Below are positions 6,458 to 14,400 of a stretch of 17,271 bases of DNA, in pieces. A model generated the notes under the pieces. That model searched no databases, had not been told where the DNA came from, and was given only the letters and a program-made list of their open reading frames with translations. This DNA comes from Bryobacterales bacterium (GTDB taxonomy: Bacteria; Acidobacteriota; Terriglobia; Bryobacterales; Bryobacteraceae): NCBI GenBank assembly GCA_003487005.1, contig DNFG01000013.1, positions 1-17,271 of the forward strand, given 5' to 3'. Both the position numbers and the translations under genes were made by a program. Numbering within the stretch: the stretch's first letter is position 1; the number at the start of each line of letters is the position of its first letter.

Positions 6458-7720
6458 ATGAACCGGCGCACGTTTTTCCTTGGAGCCACCACCGCCGCGG
6501 GCTCACTCCTCGCCCAGGCCAGGACCCTGAAACTCGGCATTATCGGCTGCGGCTGGTATGGCGGCGTCGATGCGCGTGCCGCCTGGAAGGCCGGCGGCGT
6601 CGAAATCACAGCCCTCTGCGACGCCGACACAAAACACCTTCAGGAAACCGCCAGTCTGTGTGCCAAGGAACAGGCCGGACGCCGCCCCGCCCTGCTCACC
6701 AGGGACTACAAGGAACTCCTCGATGCCCCGGGCCTCGACGGCGTCATCATCGCCACGCCACCCCACTGGCACGCATTGCCCTTTATCGCCGCCTGCGACA
6801 GGAAACTGCCCGTTTATATGGAGAAGCCCCTCGCTTACGACATCCGTGAAGGCCGCGCCATGGCCCGTGCCCAGGCCAAAGCGGGCAATCTTGTGCAGGT
6901 CGGTTTCCAGCGCCGGCAGAGTGCCGCGTACAAGGCTGCTCGCGACTACCTCGCCTCCGGGGCCGCCGGGCGCCTCGTGCAGGCGGATGTCCAAATCCAT
7001 TACACGGCCGGACCCCTCGATAACACCCCGCAACCTCCTCCGTCCACCCTCGATTGGGAACTTTGGCTCGGCCCCGCCCCCAAAATGCCCTACTCCCCCA
7101 ACGTCGCCCACCGCGCCTGGCGCCTCGAAGAAAAAACAGGCAACGGCCACCTTGTCGATTGGGGCATCCATCTGATCGACGCCACCCGCACCATGCTCGG
7201 CCTCGGTCTTCCGAAAGCCGTCACCGCGGCCGGCGGACTTTATGAGTACAAAGGCCGCATCACCACCCCCGACACGCTCACCGCTCACTTCGAGTTTGAT
7301 CAGGGTCCCGTCGTCTGGCGCCACCGCCTCTGGGGCGCCGCCGAAATGACCCCCGCCTACAACAATGGCATCTTCCTCTACTGTGAAAAGGCGACCATTT
7401 TCGTGACCGACGGGCGCTGGGAAGTGATGCCCAAGGCGAAAGGGGCCGAGAAGCGCGTCACCGAAATCAGGCCTTCCACCGATCTGGGGACGGCCCATGT
7501 CGCCGAATGGCTGGACGCCATCCGCGCCCAGCGGCAACCCTCCTGCTCCGTCGAGGACGCCTGGCGAAGCACAACCACCGTTCAACTCGGCATGATCGCC
7601 TACAAATCCGGCCGCACTCTGCACTTCGATGTCGCTGGTGAGACAATCAAGGAAGACGTGGCGGCCCGCAAACTGCTCCTTCGACCCTATCGCGCGCCGT
7701 ACCGCCACCCCTACGCATGA
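6458..7720 (+). CDS. Gfo/Idh/MocA family oxidoreductase, RR-signal type (copy 2)
   Basis: This 420-residue protein is a second Gfo/Idh/MocA oxidoreductase, clearly diverged from the copy at 1822. It begins MNRRTFFLGATTAAGSLLAQ, an RR-type signal, followed by the Rossmann loop GIIGCGWYGG (27-36), PPHWH (101-105) and MEKPLAYD with catalytic-type K123. The C-terminal domain motif NGHLVDWGIHLID (229-241) holds H238 and D241. A long insert around residues 180-230, including PPSTLDWELWLGPAPKMPY, is shared with the secreted subgroup. The ATGA at 7717-7720 couples it to the chdC gene, so the two are made from one message. This pairing is unusual for a sugar-type oxidoreductase; it may reflect shared expression rather than a shared pathway. 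No heme-pathway role for this family is known to me. Confidence 0.93.
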   Translation: MNRRTFFLGATTAAGSLLAQARTLKLGIIGCGWYGGVDARAAWKAGGVEITALCDADTKHLQETASLCAKEQAGRRPALLTRDYKELLDAPGLDGVIIATPPHWHALPFIAACDRKLPVYMEKPLAYDIREGRAMARAQAKAGNLVQVGFQRRQSAAYKAARDYLASGAAGRLVQADVQIHYTAGPLDNTPQPPPSTLDWELWLGPAPKMPYSPNVAHRAWRLEEKTGNGHLVDWGIHLIDATRTMLGLGLPKAVTAAGGLYEYKGRITTPDTLTAHFEFDQGPVVWRHRLWGAAEMTPAYNNGIFLYCEKATIFVTDGRWEVMPKAKGAEKRVTEIRPSTDLGTAHVAEWLDAIRAQRQPSCSVEDAWRSTTTVQLGMIAYKSGRTLHFDVAGETIKEDVAARKLLLRPYRAPYRHPYA

Positions 7721-8571
7721 CCAACGCTACACCCGCACTCCCCATGGCTCCGCTGACGCTCGATGGATCGAGCGCCCTGCACCAGATGTTTCGCGTCAAG
7801 TGGGACGAGTGGCTCGATACCGACCTCCAGACCCGGGACCACATCGCCGCCGAAGCCATCCAGTGGCTCGACTCCGCCGGCCAAGCCCCTGCCGGTTCGC
7901 AATCCGCCGCCTTCGCCATGCTCGGTCACAAAGGCGACCTGCTCCTCGTCCACTTCCGCCCGGACTTCCCCGGCCTGCTCGCCGCCCAACGTGAGTTCGA
8001 AGGACTTCGCTTCGCCCGCTACCTCGAACTCCGTCATTCCTACGTCAGCGTCGTCGAACTCGGCCTGTACGAAAGCACGCGCAAACTCTACGAGGAACTC
8101 GGCGCCCAGGGCCTCGCCCCCGGCACCCCGGAGTGGGATAGCGCCGCCGCCGCCATCATTGACCGCCAGCGCAAGGCCATGGCCGTCCGCCTTTATCCCG
8201 AAATCCCTTCCTCCCGCTACCTTTGTTTTTACCCGATGGACAAGAAACGCGGGGAGACCAAGAACTGGTATTCCATGCCTTTTGCCGACCGCCAGCGCCT
8301 GATGCACGAGCACGGCATGATCGGCCGCAAGTACGCCGGCATCGTCAAACAGGTCATCTCCGGATCCATCGGCTTCGACGATTGGGAGTGGGGTGTCGAC
8401 CTGTTCGCCGATTCCCCGCTGCCCTTCAAGCAGCTTATCTACGAAATGCGCTTCGATGAAGCCAGTGCCGATTACGGCCTGTTTGGCCCATTTTTCATAG
8501 GGTTGCGGCTTCCCGGTAAGGCCCTTGCCCTCTGGCTCGCGGGCGATACGGCAGCCGCCATGGCCGTCTGA
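7717..8571 (+). CDS. chdC: Coproheme decarboxylase (hydrogen peroxide-dependent heme synthase)
   Basis: ChdC (also HemQ) converts iron-coproporphyrin III to heme b by two oxidative decarboxylations using peroxide, the last step of the coproporphyrin-dependent heme pathway. The 284-residue sequence keeps the core residues at the spacing known from Listeria and Staphylococcus enzymes: R158 (Lm R133), catalytic Y172 (Y147) in CFYPMDKKR, M174 (M149), K176 (K151), the proximal heme ligand H199 (H174) in MHEHGMIGRKYAG, and Q212 (Q187) in VKQVISGS. The Gln at that place separates it from true chlorite dismutases, which have an arginine. GFDDWEWGVDLFA and FKQLIYEMRFDEASADY are further family blocks. 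A roughly 20-residue hydrophobic tail (LPGKALALWLAGDTAAAMAV) follows the usual GPFF end. Its start overlaps the oxidoreductase stop by ATGA. No signal peptide: cytoplasmic. Confidence 0.95.
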   Translation: MTNATPALPMAPLTLDGSSALHQMFRVKWDEWLDTDLQTRDHIAAEAIQWLDSAGQAPAGSQSAAFAMLGHKGDLLLVHFRPDFPGLLAAQREFEGLRFARYLELRHSYVSVVELGLYESTRKLYEELGAQGLAPGTPEWDSAAAAIIDRQRKAMAVRLYPEIPSSRYLCFYPMDKKRGETKNWYSMPFADRQRLMHEHGMIGRKYAGIVKQVISGSIGFDDWEWGVDLFADSPLPFKQLIYEMRFDEASADYGLFGPFFIGLRLPGKALALWLAGDTAAAMAV

Positions 8572-8640
8572 GGACGGGCGGCACCGGTACTTTCCTCTGC
8601 AATCCGGCGCCGGTTTTGGGATAATTTCCGGGCGATTGGT

Positions 8641-8646
8641 GATATT
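8641..8646 (+). promoter_or_regulatory. Candidate -10 element (GATATT) before the PEP-CTERM gene
   Basis: GATATT matches TATAAT at four positions and ends 6 bases before the GTG at 8653. A second candidate, GATAAT at 8620-8625, would give a normal leader. The choice between them is open. Confidence 0.3.
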
Positions 8647-8652
8647 CTGCGG

Positions 8653-9507
8653 GTGTCACATATTGTCCGGAGCCATCCTTCGATGACGCATTTTATCCTG
8701 ATTGTTCTGTCTGCATTTCTTCTATCCGCGTCGCCTGCACACGCGGGCGCCATCTTCGCGACCAGCAATATCGAAGGTGGCGCGGCGCACCTGCAGTCGG
8801 GCGGCGCCTATCAGAGCGGCGGGTCGTTCACCAGCGTCACCATGCTCGGCGCGGATCCGCAAAATTCGCTCTTCACCGCGAGCGCCAGCGCGATGGGCTT
8901 TGCCCGGCTTGGTGAATTGAGTGTCCAGACTGTCGCGATCGCGAGTGGCAGCAGCGCCGATCCCGGCGCCATCCGTTCCACCGCCGCCGCCAGTTACCAG
9001 GACACCATGACCGTGACGGCTCCCGGCCTTGAAGGAACCACCGGCTACCTGATCATACTGATCCCTGATCCGCCTGCCGGGGGCATGCACCAGGTCGTCA
9101 ATGGCGCCTACACCGCCCAGGCGTGCACGGGACTCTGCACTGGGGACCCCCAAATGTTTGCCATTGCGCCTGGCTACTCCCAGATCGGCCGCCTGCCCTT
9201 CGTATTCGGCGAAGCATTCGACTACACGGTCGCCCTCTCCGCCTGGTCCGCGGCCAGTTGGACCGCCGGGCAACAGCAATACGCCTGTGCGGGCGTCGCC
9301 ACCAGTCTCGAAGCAACCGGGATCCTGATCGGGTTCGCCAACTGGGAAGGCCACGGCGTCAATGGCCTCGTCTGGAACAGCCGGGGCGGCCTCGAGTACC
9401 GGGAAGCCCCCGCCCACCTCGTCCACAACCCTGAACCTGGCACCTGGGCGCTGCTCGGTGCGGGCTTGGCCGCCCTCGGCCTGCTGCGCCGCCGCCGTCA
9501 GAACTGA
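8653..9507 (+). CDS. PEP-CTERM sorting domain protein
   Basis: This is an exported protein of unknown function ending in a PEP-CTERM signal: NPEPGTWALLGAGLAALGL followed by a basic RRRRQN tail. In other bacteria this tail is recognised and cut by an exosortase (EpsH-type) as part of export to the cell surface, often linked to exopolysaccharide. The N-terminus has a Sec signal peptide (FILIVLSAFLLSASPAHA, cut before GAIFATS). The roughly 215-residue mature part is rich in Gly, Ala, Ser and Thr, with a Cys pair in CTGLCTG and one more Cys in YACAGV; I recognise no enzymatic domain. Start: GTG 8653 gives the signal peptide a positive n-region (R6); ATG 8683 with GGAG 10 bases upstream is the alternative. 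No exosortase is encoded here. Its 3' end overlaps the TonB receptor's end by 10 bases. Confidence 0.85.
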   Translation: MSHIVRSHPSMTHFILIVLSAFLLSASPAHAGAIFATSNIEGGAAHLQSGGAYQSGGSFTSVTMLGADPQNSLFTASASAMGFARLGELSVQTVAIASGSSADPGAIRSTAAASYQDTMTVTAPGLEGTTGYLIILIPDPPAGGMHQVVNGAYTAQACTGLCTGDPQMFAIAPGYSQIGRLPFVFGEAFDYTVALSAWSAASWTAGQQQYACAGVATSLEATGILIGFANWEGHGVNGLVWNSRGGLEYREAPAHLVHNPEPGTWALLGAGLAALGLLRRRRQN

Positions 9508-12500
9508 ATTTTCACCGCCAGTTGAATCACCCGTGTGGTGACACCCTGTACACCGCCGCCAATCGAGCCAAAGCCCTGTGACTGCAGGTTGAGGTCGAGC
9601 GAGCCGGGTGGCGGGTTGAAATGATTCGCGACATTGAACACTTCGGCGCGGAACTCGACTTTCCGGTCGTCGCGGAGATTGAATGCCCGCGCGAAAGACA
9701 TGTCCATGTTTATCACCCCCGGCAGACGGACGGCGCCGGTCCGTGGTGATGTCCCAAACCGGGCGAAGCCGGTCGCCGCGAAAGCATCCACATTGAACCA
9801 CCGCTCCCACGTGCGGTCGCCGGCGGGTAACATCCCGGATTGCCCAGCCAGTTGATCCGGCCGCGAGGGGAATCCGGTCCCCGTGGTGTCGACATTGAAG
9901 AACACGGGTGCCGGCATCCCACTCGACAGCGTGGGAATGGCTGCGATGCGCCAGCCGTCGAACAGCCACTTGAGCAAAGGCACGCCACGGATGTTGGTCT
10001 CGTAAATGACGCTCCCGGTAAACCGGTGGCGCACATCGAAGGCGCAGAGGGAACGATCGGCCCGCAGATTGTAGAGGTCCTGGATCCGGCCCGCATAGGC
10101 GCCGCCCTCCACCTGGCCACCCGAATCCGTGGGGCCGGAATAGCAACTGGATAGCGTGTAGGCCAGCACCATCTCCAGTCCGTACTGGCTGCTGCGCGAA
10201 GCGGAAGTTTGCAGGGAATGGTAGATGCTGTTGCCGATCGACTTTTCTCCGGCCACGGGGCGGGCGAAGGCGGGAAAGCGGCGGCGTTCGTTCAACGGCG
10301 CCAGACCCGTCTCGCGTGGGTCCACTACTTCAACCGGCCGGTTCAGATCGTCGATCGTTGTCATCAGCCGGGTCCCCTTGGAGCCTGCGTAGCTTGCGTC
10401 CAGCCGGAAACCCAGGGGAACACGCCGCTGGAGCGAGAGGTTCCAGTGCTGAATGTAGCTCTCCCGGAGGTACGGATCCACGCTGATGGCCAGATTGAAG
10501 CCGCTGTCGGCGGGAACGGCCGCGAAGGGGTTGGCGAGGAAGGTGTCCGGTTCGCCTGTGAGACTGCCTTGCACGGCGGCGGCGCGGGTTTCCTGCTCCG
10601 CTTCGCCCATGCGGAAGGCGGCTCCCGGCAGATTCGGCGTGAAGTACCATCCGTAGCCGGCGCGGACAACGGTATTGGGTAGCCGGGCAGGGGACCAGGC
10701 GATACCAAAACGGGGTCCCAGGTTCGTTGGACTCGCCATCGTCATGCGGCGTCCGAACCGCGATGTTTGGGGGGTCACCAACCCGGTCAGAGCAAACCCG
10801 CTTTGCTCGATATTCACCATGCGGCCATCGCGTGCGGAGAAGTTGGGGATTTGATCGTAGCGCATGCCCAGACTGATGCTGAGGTTGGGGCGCACACGCC
10901 AGTCATCGTCGACAAACAGCGAACCCCAATTGGTCCCCAACCGGACTACGGTGGGCGTCGGGGCGATCTCCGCGGATCGGACATAGCCAAGCAGGAAATC
11001 GGCCAGGGCGGAGCCGGTATAGCTTCCGTCGAAGACCAAGGTTCCTCGAGGATCACGCGCCTGCCTCAGCGTGTACCGCTTGTTGAGCCAATCCCCACCA
11101 AAGCGAAGTGTGTGGTTGCCTTGCTGCCAGGCCATGGTGTTCGAGATCTGCCAGGTGTTATTGACACGCTCCCGGGGACCGCCGGGCCGGGGTAGCGCGA
11201 AGACGTCGAACACACCGTCGGGTCCGTCGATCCGGATGTTCGGCGGGCCATAGTCCAGCGGGCGGTTCGCTGCGTGGGTCAGGCCCATCTTGCCGGCAAC
11301 ATCGAGATCCGGCTCCCCACTGGAACCGAAACTCTCACGGTCGGCCAGACGGTTCCAGCCGAGACGAAACTGGTTGACCCGGGTCGCGCTGATCGAGCGT
11401 GTGTATTGGCCCAGCAGGTTCTGAGCCCGTGCGAGATTGAAACGCTCGTCCTTGCCCCAAAGCGGAGCGCCTTTTTCGGAAGTCTCATTGAAGGCGAACC
11501 TGCCCGTGAGCAGATTGTCGGCTGCGAGGTTCTGGTCCAGGCGGGCGATCGCCTGCTCCTGGCGAGCGCGGGCCTTCCGGTCCGGCGTCCGAAAATTGAA
11601 TGGACCCTCCTCGGCGTTGGGCCCGGGCACATACCCGAGAAAGACCGCTGCCGGCTCACTCAGTGCAGCGTTGGGCGCCACATTCCCTTGGATGCCCACG
11701 CCGAGCGGATCGCGAAGAAGGATTGGCTCGCCCGTGCGTGCGTTCGTGAGGCCTCGGAAATCGCCTGTGCGCATCGCAACTGGCGGAACGCGCAGCGGCT
11801 CACTCACCAGCCCTTCACGCAACCGGCCTCCTTCATAATTCAAAAAGAAGAAACTGGTGGATTCCGGTGAGATGACCCGAGGCACGGTGGTGGGTCCTCC
11901 GAGATTAAACCCGTACTGGTTCCGGTTCAACCGCGGCGGCGCCAGCGTCTCGCCAGCCACCACGTCGCGGGCCTGACTGAAGAAATCGTTGCGGTTAAAC
12001 AGCCAGGCGGCGCCGTGATACTTCGCGCCACCTGACTGCGTGATCAAGTCCACCTGGGCGCCGGGCGCCGCGCCGTAAAGTGAGGAGTAAGTGCTGGTCT
12101 CCACCTTGACTTCGGTCAGTGCGTCAATTGAAGGGGCGAATGGATATGAATTCGACTGCAAGTCCAGGAACTCCACCCCGTCCAGAAAATACCGGTTAGC
12201 CGAGTCCCGGGCGCCGTTTGCACCGATCACCGTCACGCCGGTTTCGGGCGAGGCTTCCGCCAGCGACGCTCGTCCCTGCCGAGTGGCCAGTGACCCCGGC
12301 GTCCCGGCCACCACCCCGGGCAGCAATTGGGTGAGCTGAACGAAATTGCGCCCATTCAGGGGCAGGTCCCGAATATTGCGCCGCTCCACCAACCGGCGCA
12401 CGGCGACGCTCTCCGTCTGCATCCAGGTGTAGGTCGGGCTGACCTGCTTTTCCACTCCCAACAGCGGGTGCAGCCGGAAGTCGAGCCGGAGTGTCTGTCC

Positions 12501-12800
12501 GGCTCGTAGCAGAAAGCTGTTGAGAACACCCTCCTGGCGGCCCTCCACCATCACCAGGATGTCGTAAATCCCTGCCTGGAGGAACCTTACAACGTAAACG
12601 CCTCCAGGGTCGGACTGGGTTTCGCGCGTGATGCCGGTGATGGTGTTCCTGATCGAGACCTGCGCGTTCCCCAACGACTCGCCGCGGTGAGTGGTCACTT
12701 GCCCCGTGACCGTGGCGTCCACTTCCTGTCCGGGAAGCCAGTGAGCCCCCGACAGCAGGATCCCAAGGAAGATGGCTGGCCTGTAATGTCTGCTCGTCAT
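9498..12800 (-). CDS. TonB-dependent receptor, Oar-like, with carboxypeptidase-regulatory domain
   Basis: A giant outer-membrane transporter of about 1100 residues, typical of Acidobacteria. A signal peptide (about 1-24, ending WLPGQ) leads to a carboxypeptidase-regulatory-like beta-sandwich (about 28-112: VTGQVTTHRGESLGNAQVSI, then PGGVYVVRFLQAGIYDI). The plug domain starts near 135 with RRNIRDLPLNGRNFVQLTQLLPGV, the hallmark of the Oar-type group. The remaining 850 or so residues are barrel strands ending in the C-terminal aromatic signal VIQLAVKIQF. Such receptors use TonB energy to import large or scarce ligands; Oar of Myxococcus also takes part in protein secretion. The ligand cannot be read from sequence. 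It is the last gene of a minus-strand operon: TGAGGCGTGATG joins it to the DUF2490-like gene. ATG 12800 is chosen; GTG 12803 is directly before it. Confidence 0.93.
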   Translation of the reverse strand: MTSRHYRPAIFLGILLSGAHWLPGQEVDATVTGQVTTHRGESLGNAQVSIRNTITGITRETQSDPGGVYVVRFLQAGIYDILVMVEGRQEGVLNSFLLRAGQTLRLDFRLHPLLGVEKQVSPTYTWMQTESVAVRRLVERRNIRDLPLNGRNFVQLTQLLPGVVAGTPGSLATRQGRASLAEASPETGVTVIGANGARDSANRYFLDGVEFLDLQSNSYPFAPSIDALTEVKVETSTYSSLYGAAPGAQVDLITQSGGAKYHGAAWLFNRNDFFSQARDVVAGETLAPPRLNRNQYGFNLGGPTTVPRVISPESTSFFFLNYEGGRLREGLVSEPLRVPPVAMRTGDFRGLTNARTGEPILLRDPLGVGIQGNVAPNAALSEPAAVFLGYVPGPNAEEGPFNFRTPDRKARARQEQAIARLDQNLAADNLLTGRFAFNETSEKGAPLWGKDERFNLARAQNLLGQYTRSISATRVNQFRLGWNRLADRESFGSSGEPDLDVAGKMGLTHAANRPLDYGPPNIRIDGPDGVFDVFALPRPGGPRERVNNTWQISNTMAWQQGNHTLRFGGDWLNKRYTLRQARDPRGTLVFDGSYTGSALADFLLGYVRSAEIAPTPTVVRLGTNWGSLFVDDDWRVRPNLSISLGMRYDQIPNFSARDGRMVNIEQSGFALTGLVTPQTSRFGRRMTMASPTNLGPRFGIAWSPARLPNTVVRAGYGWYFTPNLPGAAFRMGEAEQETRAAAVQGSLTGEPDTFLANPFAAVPADSGFNLAISVDPYLRESYIQHWNLSLQRRVPLGFRLDASYAGSKGTRLMTTIDDLNRPVEVVDPRETGLAPLNERRRFPAFARPVAGEKSIGNSIYHSLQTSASRSSQYGLEMVLAYTLSSCYSGPTDSGGQVEGGAYAGRIQDLYNLRADRSLCAFDVRHRFTGSVIYETNIRGVPLLKWLFDGWRIAAIPTLSSGMPAPVFFNVDTTGTGFPSRPDQLAGQSGMLPAGDRTWERWFNVDAFAATGFARFGTSPRTGAVRLPGVINMDMSFARAFNLRDDRKVEFRAEVFNVANHFNPPPGSLDLNLQSQGFGSIGGGVQGVTTRVIQLAVKIQF

Positions 12801-12806
12801 CACGCC

Positions 12807-13505
12807 TCAGAAAGCGGGCCGGTTCGGAAAGTCCGGGTCAGGCACCTTCTTGAAACGGATCAGAAGGTTCGTGAAGAACAAATGCCTCTGTGTCCCAGCC
12901 CTTGGGGCTCGTCCATCCCAGTAGTAGCCCGTGTCGAGCATCATCTTCTCGTTGATAATCCAGCGGATACCCCCATGCGGCCGCTGGCCCCAATACTGAT
13001 TCGTAAACGCGAAAACCTCGTAACCGAACAGAGGTGATACCTTCCACTCCCGGAAGCTGAAACGGTTGCGATACCGGAGACGCGTGAAACTCGTCAACGA
13101 CCCTTCTGGACCGCCAAAGTAGCGTTCCACCAGAAAACGGGACTCCAGAAGACCCGCCGGAAGTCCCCGCTTCTTCGGGGTGAACTTGTAATCTTCCATT
13201 CCCGCGAAGAGCCGGTGAGAATCGCCCAATCCCTCGGCTCGCGGCTGCTGCTCACCGCGGTAGAAGTACCCTCCGACGACGGTCGTCTTCGGCTTGATGT
13301 AGTAGCGAAGAATCGGTCCAGTCCTGGCCTGGATCAGTTCGCCCAGCGGTCGCTTGGTCCGGAACTGCCCATGCATGATGACCGTAAACTTCGAGTTGAG
13401 GCTGATCTCGTTGGTCCACCAGTGCCACGCTTGCACTTCTTCGCCATAACAACCGGGAATCGTAACGGCGAAAGTGCAGGCCCAGAACAACCCGGCCCGC
13501 GTCAA
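12807..13505 (-). CDS. DUF2490-like predicted outer-membrane protein
   Basis: The 232-residue product has an N-terminal signal (GLFWACTFAVTIPGCYGEE) and then amphipathic beta-strand patterns typical of the DUF2490 family: WHWWTNEISLNSKFTVIMHG, RTGPILRYYIKPKTTVVGGY, FTRLRYRNRFSF, and a closing RHLFFTNLLIRFKK. DUF2490 proteins are predicted small barrels of unknown function, common in Bacteroidetes and other Gram-negatives. The start is awkward: the first usable codon is TTG at 13505, 8 bases after the upstream stop, with only AGG next to it; a second TTG lies at 13490 and there is no ATG before the mature region. Translational coupling to the upstream gene may explain the poor start. It lies between the DUF3386-like gene and the TonB receptor with gaps of 8 and 6 bases. 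Family call is by motif memory only. Confidence 0.75.
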   Translation of the reverse strand: MTRAGLFWACTFAVTIPGCYGEEVQAWHWWTNEISLNSKFTVIMHGQFRTKRPLGELIQARTGPILRYYIKPKTTVVGGYFYRGEQQPRAEGLGDSHRLFAGMEDYKFTPKKRGLPAGLLESRFLVERYFGGPEGSLTSFTRLRYRNRFSFREWKVSPLFGYEVFAFTNQYWGQRPHGGIRWIINEKMMLDTGYYWDGRAPRAGTQRHLFFTNLLIRFKKVPDPDFPNRPAF

Positions 13506-13513
13506 CCTGTGAA

Positions 13514-14296
13514 TCAGCGGCTGGATACGATCTTCTCCTTGGGCGGCGGCAGGAGTTGGTGGCCCGTGAGGGTCATCGTGCGCGTCCCGTTGCGGTCGCG
13601 GCGTACGTCACTCTCCACCCAAAGCGCCGGGAGCGGATAGCCCCCCAAAAGAAATCGCTCTTCGCGAATCGCTTCCGCCTTCTTGAGCTCGCCCGTCCCC
13701 TTGTCGAAGTAGCTCACCACAAAACTTCGGGACTTCTTGCGACCCGCCGCGTCCCGCTCAATATTGATCACGTTAATCGCCACCTCGTGTTCCTTGAGGG
13801 TCCGTCTTGTCGTTCGGAATTCGCCATCCCGAATGCGATGACGGGTATTGTACGGATCCCCGTGCAGTTCCACAAGCTGGCCCAACGGATGAAGGTCGTC
13901 CTTGCCAAAAACGATGCCAATCCCCTCGTAGCGCTCTTCAAATGGCTTCGGGGCAGCACTTGAGAGCATTGAGCTGAGTGCCGAGACCGCCCATTTTCTG
14001 GATTCAGGGTCGCTTAAGCTCACCTTCACCCTCCGGTTGGAGCCCACCTCCACCTTCCCTTCATGGGTCTTGCCCTCGAAGTAAACCTTGAGCTGGGCCT
14101 CGAAGCCGGGAAAACCGCCCCAACCAGGGCTCTGCTCTTCGGCCTTCTTCAGGAACGCTCGCGCGGCAGGGTCATCAGGGCGTATGGCGGGCTTCGTCGG
14201 GGCGGTGTCGTCAGCGCCAATTGCCGGCACAGGTGCCAGACACAGAATCAGGCCAGCCACCATGGCCGCCGCTACCCTCAATGGAAATCTACGCAT
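13514..14296 (-). CDS. DUF3386-like secreted protein
   Basis: A 260-residue exported protein: signal peptide MRRFPLRVAAAMVAG onwards, probably cut after AIG near residue 27. A low-complexity Pro/Asp linker (30-45) precedes a globular region with ARAFLKKAEEQSPGWGGFPGF (from about 45), alternating beta-strands LKVYFEGKTHEGKVEVGSN and RRVKVSLS, and late blocks YNTRHRIRDGEFRTTRRTL, SFVVSYFDKGTGEL and GGYPLPALWVESD. This order (helix with FPGF, strands, HRIRDGEF, YFD.KTGE, YxLP) resembles DUF3386, known from cyanobacteria and some other phyla and without a known function. It is the first gene of the operon with the DUF2490-like protein and the TonB receptor, so it probably acts in the periplasm or at the cell surface with them. 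The ATG at 14296 has no nearby Shine-Dalgarno (GAGGAG is some 20 bases away). Confidence 0.75.
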   Translation of the reverse strand: MRRFPLRVAAAMVAGLILCLAPVPAIGADDTAPTKPAIRPDDPAARAFLKKAEEQSPGWGGFPGFEAQLKVYFEGKTHEGKVEVGSNRRVKVSLSDPESRKWAVSALSSMLSSAAPKPFEERYEGIGIVFGKDDLHPLGQLVELHGDPYNTRHRIRDGEFRTTRRTLKEHEVAINVINIERDAAGRKKSRSFVVSYFDKGTGELKKAEAIREERFLLGGYPLPALWVESDVRRDRNGTRTMTLTGHQLLPPPKEKIVSSR

Positions 14297-14333
14297 AGCT
14301 GATGGGATGTCTGAACTCCTCGCGACGGTTCCA

Positions 14334-14400
14334 CCCCCGCTGGGGGAGCCGGGACTTCTGGGTTCGTGTTTGGCGGGTTCCCGTGACCGGGGGAGCCGCC
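14334..14400 (-). promoter_or_regulatory. Hairpin-rich leader of the DUF3386-DUF2490-TonB operon
   Basis: Two strong stem-loops lie in the 5' region of the operon: CCCCC-GCT-GGGGG (14334-14346) and a nested one (14372-14400) with outer GGCGG/CCGCC and inner CCCG-TGAC-CGGG. The heptamer GGGAGCC recurs at both. The region does not match any riboswitch consensus I can recall. It may be a structured leader, a small RNA, or a remnant of a terminator. Confidence 0.35.

Noticed and set aside
6503..7708. A 401-codon minus-strand frame opposite the second Gfo/Idh/MocA gene
   Set aside because: No family motif, Gly-rich mirrored composition, and the opposite strand is a certain gene.
7717..8571. Chlorite dismutase
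   Set aside because: The same fold family, but Q212 stands where chlorite dismutases carry a catalytic arginine, and Y172/H199/K176 match coproheme decarboxylase.
8722..10146. A 474-codon minus-strand frame across the PEP-CTERM gene and the receptor's end
   Set aside because: It overlaps two well-supported genes in other phases and contains no domain.
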